Source of the DNA: Pontibacterium sp964228735
GTDB lineage: Bacteria > Pseudomonadota > Gammaproteobacteria > Pseudomonadales > Balneatricaceae
Reading direction: 5' to 3'
DNA length: 64,000 nucleotides
NCBI RefSeq assembly: GCF_964228735.1
Contig: NZ_CAXRBQ010000075.1
Coordinates: forward strand, 10,131 to 74,130
Of the stretch, positions 42,872 through 52,460 are shown piece by piece. Made by a program: the position numbers and the translations under genes. The notes under the pieces were generated by a model. It saw only the letters and a program-made list of their open reading frames with translations. It was not told the origin of the DNA and made no database searches. Each line of letters opens with the position of its first letter. The stretch's first letter is position 1.

Positions 42872-45196
42872 TTAGAACGTGCGGCCAAATGAAAACTGGA
42901 AGAACTCGGTCTCGTCACCACTCTCTTCATTAAGCGGGGTTGCTAACACAAATGTCAGCGGCCCCATCGGGGTAATCCAGCTGAAAGCGAGGCCTGTGGA
43001 GTAACGAATTTCATCAAACTCGATACCTTCTTCACAGTTTGTCGCCGAGGCACCACAGCTGGTATCAAACACGTTACCTGCATCTACAAACAAAGACGTA
43101 CGAGTACTGTTGCCTTCCGCGAACGGCGTTGGCACGATCAGTTCCAGGCCACCTGTCAGCAAGATATTACCACCAAACGGATCAGCACTGGCGCCATTGC
43201 GTGGCGTATCCTTTGGGCCTAAGGAGTTAGCTTCAAAGCCACGTACAGATCGAATACCGCCTGCATAGAAGTGTTTAAAGAACGGGTATTGGTTTCCGCC
43301 AAGATCATCGGCATAACCAATACGGGTCCAAACCTTGCCAACCCAACGCTCAGATTCTGTCAGTGGTTGATACATTCGCAACGAGTAACGCGCTTTGTAA
43401 TAGGTCAGGTCACTTCCCGGAAGACCAAGTTCCAGGGAAGCATTTTGCACATAGCCATCGGTCGGGAAGATACCGCGGTTCAGGTGATTATCGCTCCAAC
43501 TGATGTTACCAATCAGACCAAGATAGTCATCGCCTTCATCAGCGATAAAGTCGATAATCTCCTGAGGAGTCGTGCTGTTCGTCTTGAGGCTGATCTGTTC
43601 CAGTGTCGCACCAAAATTCAAACGCTGAAATTCATCGATTGGGTAACCGAAATTCACCCCAGCGCCTAGCTCATCCGTCTCGTAGGAAGAGACGTCATCT
43701 TCATCGAAATCACGCTCACGGTAGTAGAGTTTGTAACCACGACTCACACCATCAACAGTGTAATACGGGTCGCTACTACTGAAGCGATACTCAGTTGTGG
43801 AATCAGAGTTTGTAATACCAAACGCGACCTTACGACCGCTGCCCAGGAAGTTATCCTGTTCCACACTCAAGCCAAGGATCAGACCTGCCCCCTGAGAGAA
43901 ACCCACACTTGCAGAAAATGAGCCCGATTGCTGTTCAACTACCGTATACTCGAGATCAACCTGATCGGACGTTCCCGGCACCGGGATGGTTTCAACATTT
44001 ACGGTAGAGAAGAAGCCGGTACGTTCCAGACGAAGCTTTGAAGCATCGATATTTTTAGTCGAAGCAACACCTGCTTCCATCTGACGCATTTCGCGGCGAA
44101 TTACTTCGTCTGATGTGCGGGTATTACCGCGAATAACGATACGTCGCACGTAAGTACGCTTACCCGGGTCCAGGAAGTAGTTCAGCGTAACCGTGTTGTC
44201 GTCATGGATCTCTGGGGATGGCGCTACGTTGGCAAACATATAACCCACGTTACCCAACTTTCGGTTCAGAGCTTCCTGCGACTTCACCATACGGTTTCGG
44301 GAAAAGGTATCACCAGCCTTTACGGTGATTACCTGCATCAGCTCTTCTTCCGGCACCACCATTTCACCGGCCAGATTAACGTCTCGAACACTGTACTTTT
44401 CACCCTCCGTGATGTTCACAGTGATATAAACGTGTTTTTTGTCCGGTGTGATAGAGACTTGGGTGGAGTCGATGGAAAACTTGATGTAACCCTGATCCAT
44501 GTAAAAACTACGCAGACGCTCAAGGTCACCTGCCAGCTTTTCACGGGCGTACCGGTCATCATCGGTGTAAAAAGACCAAAATCCCGGCAACTGCAGCTCG
44601 AACTGTTTTTTCAGGGTTTCATCGTCAAACAGCTCATTACCAACAATATTGATGTGCTGGATGCTGGCAACTTTGCCCTCCTGGATATCAATATTCAGAG
44701 CAACGCGGTTACCCGGAAGGGTCTCGACCTCTGCATCTACCTGGGCACCGTAACGTCCCTGAGCCGCATAGATGCGTACTAGGTCTTGCTTGATCTGTTC
44801 CAACGTGGCCCGCTTGAACACATCACCTTCTTTCAGGCCACCTTGTTTGAGCCCCTCTAGAAGCTGCTCTTTCTTGAGCGCTTTGTTACCTTCAAGGCGA
44901 ATCAGTGCGATCGACGGACGCTCACGCAGTTTGAGAATCAGTACGCCATTTTCACGGGCCACTTTCACATCGTCAAAGTAACCAGATGCAAATAGCTTAC
45001 GCACCGCCGATGACAAACGCTGCTCATTAATCTCTTCGCCATTACTAATTGGAAAGTGTCGAAATACCAGACCAGGTGCAACCCGTTGCAGTCCCTCTAA
45101 TCGAATATCGGTTACTTCAAAGGCGCTTTGTGCACTGCTGAACGTGCTTGCCAGAAAGACGATAACTGCGGCAAACAGCCTGTATCCTTGTTTCAT
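42872..45196 (-). CDS. bamA: Outer membrane assembly factor BamA
   Basis: 774 residues. Signal peptide (about 1-22), five POTRA domains (to about 425) and a 16-strand barrel with the conserved VRGFEANSLGP loop motif (about 665) and a C-terminal Phe (FGRTF). It is the core of the BAM machine that inserts outer-membrane proteins. One acidic insertion in the barrel (RERDFDEDDVSSYETDELG) is likely an extracellular loop. Confidence 0.98.
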   Translation of the reverse strand: MKQGYRLFAAVIVFLASTFSSAQSAFEVTDIRLEGLQRVAPGLVFRHFPISNGEEINEQRLSSAVRKLFASGYFDDVKVARENGVLILKLRERPSIALIRLEGNKALKKEQLLEGLKQGGLKEGDVFKRATLEQIKQDLVRIYAAQGRYGAQVDAEVETLPGNRVALNIDIQEGKVASIQHINIVGNELFDDETLKKQFELQLPGFWSFYTDDDRYAREKLAGDLERLRSFYMDQGYIKFSIDSTQVSITPDKKHVYITVNITEGEKYSVRDVNLAGEMVVPEEELMQVITVKAGDTFSRNRMVKSQEALNRKLGNVGYMFANVAPSPEIHDDNTVTLNYFLDPGKRTYVRRIVIRGNTRTSDEVIRREMRQMEAGVASTKNIDASKLRLERTGFFSTVNVETIPVPGTSDQVDLEYTVVEQQSGSFSASVGFSQGAGLILGLSVEQDNFLGSGRKVAFGITNSDSTTEYRFSSSDPYYTVDGVSRGYKLYYRERDFDEDDVSSYETDELGAGVNFGYPIDEFQRLNFGATLEQISLKTNSTTPQEIIDFIADEGDDYLGLIGNISWSDNHLNRGIFPTDGYVQNASLELGLPGSDLTYYKARYSLRMYQPLTESERWVGKVWTRIGYADDLGGNQYPFFKHFYAGGIRSVRGFEANSLGPKDTPRNGASADPFGGNILLTGGLELIVPTPFAEGNSTRTSLFVDAGNVFDTSCGASATNCEEGIEFDEIRYSTGLAFSWITPMGPLTFVLATPLNEESGDETEFFQFSFGRTF

Positions 45197-45247
45197 GAAG
45201 TACTTCTTTAACAGTAGGTTGGTATTACGGACCCTTCCCGGCCCAAT

Positions 45248-46612
45248 TTAAAGTCGCATGACGTCGTTGATGATCGCAACGGTCATCAACGTAAAGATAA
45301 TTGCCATACCCAAGCGAAGCCCCGCCATCTGAATCCGCTCGCTGACAGGTTTCCCCCTCAGGAGCTCAACGGTGTAGTAGAACAGGTGCCCACCATCCAG
45401 CATCGGAATCGGCAACAGGTTCAAAACACCCAGACTGATACTGAGATAGGCAAGGAATCCGATAAACGTTTCCATACCGGACTCCGCTGAAGCACCGGCC
45501 ACTTTAGCAATGGTAATCGGACCACTCAAGTTTTTTACTGAAATGACGCCTTCCAGCATCTTCCAGATAGACTCCAGGATCAGCGTAATCATCTGCCAGG
45601 TTTTCTCAACACCTTTACCCAGCGATTCCAGCACCCCAAAGCTAATCACGCGCTGCTGTTCCGGTGGCCATTCCACTTCAGCCACGCCCGCACCGATATA
45701 GCCGATTGTCGCATCACCGGACTGAAGAACTATAGGGCGCACATTGATGATCAACTCACGACCATCCCGCTCAACAAGCAACGCCAGGTTCTCGTCCGGC
45801 GAGCGCTGCACGTATTCAACCAGCGTGTACCAGTCTCCTATTGGTTCCTTATTGATCTCCAGAATGCGATCACCCACCTGCAATCCGGCCTGAGCGGCGA
45901 CACCGTCATCCAACAAACGACCGATAACAGCAGGCACCTCAGGACTCCAGGCCACCAACCCCAACGCATTGACCGGTGATTGCGACTCAACATCAAACTT
46001 CCAGTTATTCAGCTGGACAACATACTCTTCCGGCAACGTTACACCGGGATATTGCATACGAAGGGTAAGCCCACCGCTCTCCCCAATGCGCGATGCGAGC
46101 AGAAGATTAACTGACTCCCAAGAGAGTGCCTCTTTTCCATCGACAGCGGTAATTTCACCACCAGCGCGCACATCAGCCAGTGCAGCAGGGGAACCAGGCA
46201 CCACATCCATCACCGTTGGCTTTATGGCACTTACGCCATAAACAAACATGAACCAATAGGCCAGTACCGCAAACAGCAGATTCACCGCCGGCCCGGCAGC
46301 AACCACAGCGATTCGCTGCAACACCGGCTTACGGTTAAAGGCTTGGGATTTAAGTGCGTCAGGAACTTCCCCTTCCCGTTCATCCAGCATACGTACGTAA
46401 CCGCCCAGGGGAATTGCGGCAAGTACGTATTCGGTGCCACTGCGAGGACTGCGCCAGCGCAATAGCGACCGCCCGAAACCGATAGAAAAGGTGAGGACTT
46501 TTACACCACAGCGACGCGCAACAAAGAAGTGCCCCCACTCGTGAATCGTAACCAGAATACCGAGGGTTACCAATGTAGCCAGCAGGGTTTGCAGAAGATC
46601 CATAAGCGGCAT
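45248..46612 (-). CDS. rseP: RIP metalloprotease RseP
   Basis: 454 residues. Zinc motif HEWGH (about 24-28) in the first membrane helix, two PDZ domains in the middle, and the C-terminal LLPIPMLDGGH motif. It cleaves RseA within the membrane to release sigma-E in envelope stress. Four bases downstream of cdsA; dxr, normally between cdsA and rseP, is missing. Confidence 0.97.
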   Translation of the reverse strand: MPLMDLLQTLLATLVTLGILVTIHEWGHFFVARRCGVKVLTFSIGFGRSLLRWRSPRSGTEYVLAAIPLGGYVRMLDEREGEVPDALKSQAFNRKPVLQRIAVVAAGPAVNLLFAVLAYWFMFVYGVSAIKPTVMDVVPGSPAALADVRAGGEITAVDGKEALSWESVNLLLASRIGESGGLTLRMQYPGVTLPEEYVVQLNNWKFDVESQSPVNALGLVAWSPEVPAVIGRLLDDGVAAQAGLQVGDRILEINKEPIGDWYTLVEYVQRSPDENLALLVERDGRELIINVRPIVLQSGDATIGYIGAGVAEVEWPPEQQRVISFGVLESLGKGVEKTWQMITLILESIWKMLEGVISVKNLSGPITIAKVAGASAESGMETFIGFLAYLSISLGVLNLLPIPMLDGGHLFYYTVELLRGKPVSERIQMAGLRLGMAIIFTLMTVAIINDVMRL

Positions 46613-46616
46613 TAAC

Positions 46617-47429
46617 TCAGTTCAGGGTAACGAACTGCACACCCAGCACAAATAATGGGGCGGCAGCGGTCAGGCTATCCATCCTGTCCAAAATACCACC
46701 ATGACCCGGCAACAGCTGACTGCTGTCCTTCATGCCCTGGTGGCGTTTAAGCATGCTTTCAAAGAGATCCCCCAATACAGAGATCATTCCAGTTACTACG
46801 CTCAGCAGCACCAGATAGACCAACGATTGACCGTCAAGTTCAAACCAGAGCGCAAAACCAAGCCCTACCAAGACACAGGAAAGCAAACCACCATACAACC
46901 CCTCCCGAGTTTTACCGGGACTCACCGATGGCGCCAGCTTATTTTTACCCAAGGATTTTCCAGCAAAATACGCTCCGATATCTGCCGCCCACACCAGCAA
47001 CAGCAACATCAGGATCAGCTCTGTACTCAACCCCCAGGACTTAAGCTCACCAAACGCGACCCATACAGGCAGTAGGACTGCGTACCCCATCAGGACACGA
47101 ACACCCACGGGCGCCCACCCCGACGTACTCGGATATCGGACAACCCAGAAAAGAGCTAATACCCAGAAAAGCAAGCCAGCCGTCAATAACGTGGTAACCG
47201 GAAGCACAGACTCAAACTGATGCAGAAGCACTAAAGCCAGGGCAATAGTGGCAATAAAAAACGCTTTATCTTTAAGCCCTTTCAACCCGGAAAGTCGTGA
47301 CCACTCCCAGGCCCCGAGCAGCAATACACCGTCGATAACCAGCAAGAACCAGTCTTTCGGGAAAAGGAACAGAACAACCAACGCCAGCGGCGCCAGAACT
47401 ATGGCAGTAAGAAATCGAGCCTTAAGCAC
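46617..47429 (-). CDS. cdsA: Phosphatidate cytidylyltransferase
   Basis: 270 residues with about eight membrane helices and the family signature near the C-terminus (SMLKRHQGMKDSSQLLPGHGG, with Asp residues for metal binding; DRMDSL). It makes CDP-diacylglycerol for phospholipid synthesis. Overlaps uppS by eight bases. Confidence 0.97.
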   Translation of the reverse strand: MLKARFLTAIVLAPLALVVLFLFPKDWFLLVIDGVLLLGAWEWSRLSGLKGLKDKAFFIATIALALVLLHQFESVLPVTTLLTAGLLFWVLALFWVVRYPSTSGWAPVGVRVLMGYAVLLPVWVAFGELKSWGLSTELILMLLLLVWAADIGAYFAGKSLGKNKLAPSVSPGKTREGLYGGLLSCVLVGLGFALWFELDGQSLVYLVLLSVVTGMISVLGDLFESMLKRHQGMKDSSQLLPGHGGILDRMDSLTAAAPLFVLGVQFVTLN

Positions 47430-48171
47430 CTTTATCCGCCTCTAATTGTTCACTGGTACGTCCAAAGCGACGCTCTCGCCCGGTAAAGTCATCGATCGCT
47501 TCTATCAAGCGCGCCTTACCAAAGTCAGGCCAGTAACAATCGGCGTAATAAAATTCGGTGTAGGCAAACTGCCAGATCAGAAAGTTACTGATACGCTGCT
47601 CACCCGCTGTACGAATACATAGATCCGGTGAAGGCAGTTCGGCCAGATGCACATAACCACCAAACAACTCCTCATCAATCTGATCAGGCGTCAGTTCACC
47701 ATTGACACAACGCTCAGCAATAACTTTTGCGGCGTTCGCGATATCCCAGCGACCACCGTAGTTCGCGGCAATATTCAGCTGCAGGCCGGTACAGGATTCT
47801 GTAAGAGCCTCAGCAGCAGCAATCTTTTTCTGCAGGGAGGAGCTGAATCGGGTTTTATCACCGATCACACGCAAACGGATATTATTCTTGTGCAGTTTTT
47901 TCACTTCGCGATCCAGCGCGAACATGAACAACTCCATCAATCCTTTTACTTCAACCGCCGGTCGCTTCCAGTTTTCAGAACTGAACGCGAACAGGGTCAA
48001 CGCCTCTACCCCTTGCTCAACACAACCGGTTATTACCTCACGGACAGAATCAACGCCCGCTTTGTGGCCAGCCAAGCTCGGCAGTCCACGGCTTTTTGCC
48101 CAGCGATTGTTACCGTCCATGATAATTGCGATATGTCTGGGTGGCGGATTTATTTTGGAGGAATCGGTCAT
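47422..48171 (-). CDS. uppS: Undecaprenyl pyrophosphate synthase
   Basis: 249 residues from ATG 48171 (MTDSSKINPP); the longer frame to 48219 extends into the intergenic region without a ribosome binding site. Signature IIMDGNNRWAKSRGLP (catalytic Asp) and the C-terminal IRTAGEQRISNFLIWQ. It condenses eight isopentenyl pyrophosphates with farnesyl pyrophosphate to form the C55 carrier for cell-wall synthesis, so the cell needs an isoprenoid precursor pathway. Confidence 0.97.
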   Translation of the reverse strand: MTDSSKINPPPRHIAIIMDGNNRWAKSRGLPSLAGHKAGVDSVREVITGCVEQGVEALTLFAFSSENWKRPAVEVKGLMELFMFALDREVKKLHKNNIRLRVIGDKTRFSSSLQKKIAAAEALTESCTGLQLNIAANYGGRWDIANAAKVIAERCVNGELTPDQIDEELFGGYVHLAELPSPDLCIRTAGEQRISNFLIWQFAYTEFYYADCYWPDFGKARLIEAIDDFTGRERRFGRTSEQLEADKGA

Positions 48172-48235
48172 AGTCTTATTCGAAAAGGGCAGGTAGCGGG
48201 AAACTGCGGGGCGCACCAACGCCCCGCCGAAATCA

Positions 48236-48793
48236 TCAGATTTCCATCAAGTCGGCTTCTTTCTGCTCCAGCAGCTTATCAACCTGAGCAACATACTTGT
48301 CAGTCAGCTTCTGGATCTGATCTTCACCGCGACGCGCTTCGTCTTCGGTCAGCTCTTTTTCCTTCAGCAGATCTTTCAGGTCGCCGTTCGCATCACGGCG
48401 GATGTTGCGAATCGCGATACGCGCATTCTCTGCTTCTGCACGCGCCTGACGAATGTAACCTTTACGGGTTTCTTCGGTCAGCGCGGGCATTGGCACACGA
48501 ATGTTTTCGCCAGCAGTTGCCGGGTTCAGACCCAGGTCAGACTTCATGATCGCTTTCTCGATCACCGGCACCATTGGTTTTTCCCAAGGGATGATAGACA
48601 GCGTACGTGCATCTTCTACAGAGACGTTTGCTACCTGCTGCAGTGGAACATCAGAGCCGTAGTAAGGCACCATGATGGAATCCAGAAGGCTTGGATGCGC
48701 ACGACCGGTACGAATCTTCTTGAAATTATCTACCAGTGCATCAGCACTCTTCTGCATACGCGTTTCCGCGTCCTGTGCGATCTCATTCAGCAT
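48236..48793 (-). CDS. frr: Ribosome recycling factor
   Basis: 185 residues, normal length. N-terminal MQKSADALVDNFKKIRTGRAHP and the conserved triple-helix domain ending KVDKLLEQKEADLMEI-like. It splits post-termination ribosomes with EF-G. Start overlaps the end of pyrH by 11 bases. Confidence 0.98.
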   Translation of the reverse strand: MLNEIAQDAETRMQKSADALVDNFKKIRTGRAHPSLLDSIMVPYYGSDVPLQQVANVSVEDARTLSIIPWEKPMVPVIEKAIMKSDLGLNPATAGENIRVPMPALTEETRKGYIRQARAEAENARIAIRNIRRDANGDLKDLLKEKELTEDEARRGEDQIQKLTDKYVAQVDKLLEQKEADLMEI

Positions 48794-49541
48794 ATTTTTC
48801 TCCCACCTCGACGCATGAATCGATCAGCGTACCTTCGTCACCGCCCAGTACCAGATTCGCCAGCGCACCCGGTTTATTCATGTTAAAAACGCGAATAGGC
48901 ATGTCATGGTCACGGGTCAGACAGATCGCCGTCAAATCCATAACACCCAATTGTTTTTCGATAGCCACATCGTAGCTAACGTGAAGATATCGTTTGGCAG
49001 ATGGATCTTTCATCGGGTCAGCCGTGAAAACGCCATCAACCTTAGTAGCTTTAATTACGACATCCGCCTCTACCTCAATTCCGCGTAAACAGGCAGCAGA
49101 ATCAGTGGTAAAGAACGGGTTACCCGTACCTGCCGAGAAGATAACCACATCTCCCTGACTCAGGTAACGCATCGCATTACGACGATCATAATGGTCAACA
49201 ACACCGCTCATTGGAATAGCGGACATTACACGGGTAGCGATATTGCTACGCTCCAGCGCATCACGCATCGCCAACGCATTCATCACAGTCGCCAGCATTC
49301 CCATATGGTCACCGGTCACTCGATCCATACCTGCCGAGCTTAGCGCAGCACCACGAAACAGGTTGCCGCCGCCGATTACCATACCGACCTGAACACCAAT
49401 ACCCACCAACTGGCCAATTTCCAAGGCCATGCGGTCGAGCACCTTCGGATCAATACCGAAATTCTCATCCCCCATCAACGCTTCGCCGCTAAGCTTCAGC
49501 AGTATCCTTTTGTATTTAGACTGTTTTTCAGTGGCAGGCAT
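48783..49541 (-). CDS. pyrH: UMP kinase
   Basis: 252 residues. KLSGEALMGDENFGID near the N-terminus and VVIGGGNLFRG; amino-acid-kinase fold with the central TDSAACLRGIE segment. It phosphorylates UMP to UDP and is allosterically regulated by GTP and UTP. Conserved rpsB-tsf-pyrH-frr cluster. Confidence 0.98.
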   Translation of the reverse strand: MPATEKQSKYKRILLKLSGEALMGDENFGIDPKVLDRMALEIGQLVGIGVQVGMVIGGGNLFRGAALSSAGMDRVTGDHMGMLATVMNALAMRDALERSNIATRVMSAIPMSGVVDHYDRRNAMRYLSQGDVVIFSAGTGNPFFTTDSAACLRGIEVEADVVIKATKVDGVFTADPMKDPSAKRYLHVSYDVAIEKQLGVMDLTAICLTRDHDMPIRVFNMNKPGALANLVLGGDEGTLIDSCVEVGEKYAE

Positions 49542-49641
49542 CTAAGAATTCTCCGCTCGAAATGAGGTCACAAGAGTGTATCAGGAAAAGAGTCGGTTGC
49601 GCATGCGCCAAGTCATGCGCAACCTGAGGTGTCAGGCGTGA

Positions 49642-50499
49642 TTAGCCTTTCAGCTGAGCCGCAACTTCTGCTGCGAAATCAACTTCTTCAACCTCGATAC
49701 CTTCACCCACTTCAATACGGGTGAAAGATTTAACCACTGCGCCCGCGTCTTTCGCGAACTGACCTACTTTCAGGTCTGGGTTCTTAACGAATGGCTGCTC
49801 AACCAGGCTGTTTTCAGCCAGGAATTTGTTGATACGGCCAGTAACCATCTTCTCAGCGATCTCTGCAGGCTTGGAAGCCATGTCAGGCTGAGCCAGGATG
49901 ATCTCTTTCTCTTTTGCTACAACGTCTTCTGGCATGTCTTCTTTGTTAACCACCTGTGGGTTAACAGCAGTTACGTGCATAGCAACGTCTTTAGCTGTTT
50001 CAGCGTTACCACCTTCCAGCACAACGATCGCAGCGATCTTGTTGTTGCTGTGAACGTACGCGTCTACAACATCGCCTTCTACAGCGAATACGCGACGAAC
50101 AGTGATGTTCTCGCCGATTTTCTGAACCAGCGCTTCACGTGCAGCTACCAGCTCGTCAGTCATCAGCGCTTCAACGCTGTCTGCCTGGCTAGCTACCGCT
50201 GCTTCAGCAACAGTGTTTGCGAACGCAGCGAAGTTTTCGTCACGAGCAGCGAAGTCAGTTTCGGAGTTAACTTCTACAGCAACCGCAGACTTGTTGTCAG
50301 CAGCTACTTTAATAACAACGATACCTTCAGCAGCAGTACGGCCAGCTTTCTTAGCAGCCTTCATGCCGGACGCTTTACGCAGCTCTTCAATCGCCGCGTC
50401 GATGTCGCCGCCAGCTTCGGTCAGCGCTTTTTTACATTCCATCATGCCCAGACCAGTACGGTCGCGCAGTTCTTTCACGTCCTTAGCAGAGAATGCCAT
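49642..50499 (-). CDS. tsf: Elongation factor Ts
   Basis: 285 residues. N-terminal motif LRDRTGLGMMECKKALTEAGGD and the two core subdomains (SETDFAARDENF). It exchanges GDP on EF-Tu. Downstream of rpsB after an attenuating hairpin, as in E. coli. Confidence 0.99.
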   Translation of the reverse strand: MAFSAKDVKELRDRTGLGMMECKKALTEAGGDIDAAIEELRKASGMKAAKKAGRTAAEGIVVIKVAADNKSAVAVEVNSETDFAARDENFAAFANTVAEAAVASQADSVEALMTDELVAAREALVQKIGENITVRRVFAVEGDVVDAYVHSNNKIAAIVVLEGGNAETAKDVAMHVTAVNPQVVNKEDMPEDVVAKEKEIILAQPDMASKPAEIAEKMVTGRINKFLAENSLVEQPFVKNPDLKVGQFAKDAGAVVKSFTRIEVGEGIEVEEVDFAAEVAAQLKG

Positions 50500-50550
50500 T
50501 TTGAATACCTCTATAAATAGGATTAACGCTTAAAATCAAAATCGAAAAAA

Positions 50551-50570
50551 GGGGAGCAACGCTCCCCCTT
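50551..50570 (-). terminator. rpsB-tsf attenuator
   Basis: GGGGAGC, loop GTT, GCTCCCC (minus strand) followed by six Ts (50550-50545). It lies between rpsB and tsf, where a partial terminator is known in E. coli and sets a lower level of EF-Ts. Confidence 0.85.
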
Positions 50571-50613
50571 CATGCCTGGCACGCAATTGTATCAGGCATC
50601 GTTGACAGCAGGA

Positions 50614-51354
50614 TTACTCTGCAGCTGCCTGATCTTCTTCAACTTCTACGAATTCGCCTTTAGCGCCACCCGCAGCTTCGGTACCTTCCAGGCACGCATC
50701 AGCAGCAGATTTAACGTAGATCTGAATAGCACGCAGAGCATCGTCGTTACCTGGGATAACGTAGTCAATGCCGTCTGGGTTGCTGTTAGTATCAACAACA
50801 CCAATAACTGGGATACCCAGCTTGTTAGCTTCATTGACTGCGATACGCTCGTGATCAACGTCGATTACGAACAGCGCGTCAGGCAGACCGCCCATGTCTT
50901 TGATACCGCCGATGGAACGTTCCAGCTTATCCATTTCACGCTGACGCATCAGCGCTTCTTTTTTGGTCAGCTTTTCGAAAGTACCATCCTGAGCCTGGGA
51001 TTCCAGATCACGCAGACGACGGATAGACTGACGGATAGTCTTGTAGTTAGTCAGCATGCCACCCAACCAACGGTGGTTGACGAAAGGCATACCTGCGCGT
51101 TCTGCTTCTTCTTTCACGATCTTGCTAGCAGCTCGTTTGGTACCAACGAACAGAACTTTGTTCTTGTTGGAAGCCATACCCTGAACAACGTCCAGTGCAC
51201 CGTTCAGTGCAGGCAGAGTGTGCTCCAGGTTGATGATATGAATCTTGTTACGAGCACCAAAGATGAATTTGGACATCTTTGGGTTCCAGTAGCGAGTCTG
51301 GTGACCGAAGTGAACACCTGCTTTCAGCAGGTCGCGCATGCTAATTTTAGCCAT
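50614..51354 (-). CDS. rpsB: 30S ribosomal protein S2
   Basis: 246 residues, standard length, beginning MAKISMRDLLKAGVHFGHQT and containing GGMLTNYKTIRQSI. S2 binds the small-subunit platform and is needed for mRNA recruitment by S1. Divergent from map. Confidence 0.99.
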   Translation of the reverse strand: MAKISMRDLLKAGVHFGHQTRYWNPKMSKFIFGARNKIHIINLEHTLPALNGALDVVQGMASNKNKVLFVGTKRAASKIVKEEAERAGMPFVNHRWLGGMLTNYKTIRQSIRRLRDLESQAQDGTFEKLTKKEALMRQREMDKLERSIGGIKDMGGLPDALFVIDVDHERIAVNEANKLGIPVIGVVDTNSNPDGIDYVIPGNDDALRAIQIYVKSAADACLEGTEAAGGAKGEFVEVEEDQAAAE

Positions 51355-51485
51355 TATTAAATCCTGTAGTATTTTGGGTTAAACCTCCACGTTCCCCATC
51401 GCCCAACCCCTTTGCAGAGGCACCCTGAACGACGTGACGGAGCGTGTGTGTTATGTATTGCGCAAAGCGCATTTTTGGAGCGCGG

Positions 51486-51515
51486 ATTTATACCACAACA
51501 CCCTCTATTTTTAAA
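51486..51515 (-). promoter_or_regulatory. Predicted rpsB promoter; 320-base divergent region 51355-51674
   Basis: On the minus strand TTTAAA, 17 bases, then TATAAAT (51492-51486), followed by a GC-rich discriminator (CCGCGC) typical of stringently controlled ribosomal promoters. The predicted start is about 51478, leaving a 120-base leader. The rest of the region toward map contains AT-rich sequence (near 51575-51600) that may hold the map promoter, and no other gene. Confidence 0.55.
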
Positions 51516-51674
51516 GGGCGCATTCGCTTTCACCGGTAGCATTGCTACAATCTGGCAACAAGCAGTGCTCCGGTTATAACTTTTTATATAAAGAGCGGTA
51601 CTGCGCGCTGTCCATATAAGGCAGAATAGCCTGTATAGAAGTTCTGTGTTGAGTGTTTAACGGACCCCTTGAAT

Positions 51675-52445
51675 ATGACCATTAAGATCAAAACCCCTGA
51701 AGAAATCGAAAAAATGCGTGTAGCAGGCCGCATGGCCGCTGAGGTTCTGGAGATGATCGAACCTCATATCCAGGTGGGCGTTACAACTAACGAGCTGAAC
51801 CAGATCTGCCACGATTACATCGTCAATGAACAGGATGCGATCCCGGCGCCGCTAAACTACCACGGCTTCCCTAAATCGATCTGCACATCGGTTAACCAGG
51901 TTGTCTGTCACGGCATCCCAAATGACAAACCGTTGAAAAGCGGCGACATCATCAACGTAGACATCACTGTTATCAAAGATGGCTACCACGGCGACACCAG
52001 CAAGATGTTCTTTGTTGGTAAAGAACAACCACACGCACGCCGTCTGGTCGATATTACGCTGGAATGCCTGTACAAAGGCATCCGCCTGGTCAAACCTGGT
52101 GCTCGCCTGGGCGACATTGGCGCGGTAATCCAGCAGTACGCTGAACAAAACCACTATTCCGTTGTACGCGAATATTGCGGCCATGGCATTGGCGCCGAGT
52201 TCCACGAAGACCCACAGGTACTGCATTACGGCAAAGCAGGTACCGGCGCTGAGCTTCAGGAGGGCATGATTTTTACCATCGAGCCAATGATCAACGCTGG
52301 CAAGCGCCATGTAAAACTGAATAAACACGATGGCTGGACGGTTGAAACTACCGACCGTCGCCTGTCCGCTCAGTGGGAACACACCATTCTGGTAACCGCT
52401 GACGGATATGAAGTATTAACTCTGCGCGAAGGCGAAAAGATCTAA
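51675..52445 (+). CDS. map: Methionine aminopeptidase, type I
   Basis: 256 residues from ATG 51675; an in-frame TTG at 51669 would add two residues. Metal ligands are visible in DITVIKDGYHGDTSK, YCGHGIGAEFHEDP and FTIEPMI. It removes the initiator Met from new proteins. The pair map-glnD divergent from rpsB is conserved. Confidence 0.98.
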   Translation: MTIKIKTPEEIEKMRVAGRMAAEVLEMIEPHIQVGVTTNELNQICHDYIVNEQDAIPAPLNYHGFPKSICTSVNQVVCHGIPNDKPLKSGDIINVDITVIKDGYHGDTSKMFFVGKEQPHARRLVDITLECLYKGIRLVKPGARLGDIGAVIQQYAEQNHYSVVREYCGHGIGAEFHEDPQVLHYGKAGTGAELQEGMIFTIEPMINAGKRHVKLNKHDGWTVETTDRRLSAQWEHTILVTADGYEVLTLREGEKI

Positions 52446-52460
52446 CTAGCGGGCCCACCC

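Noticed and set aside
51357..51542. 61-residue minus-strand frame upstream of rpsB
   Set aside because: It covers the predicted rpsB promoter and leader and resembles no protein.
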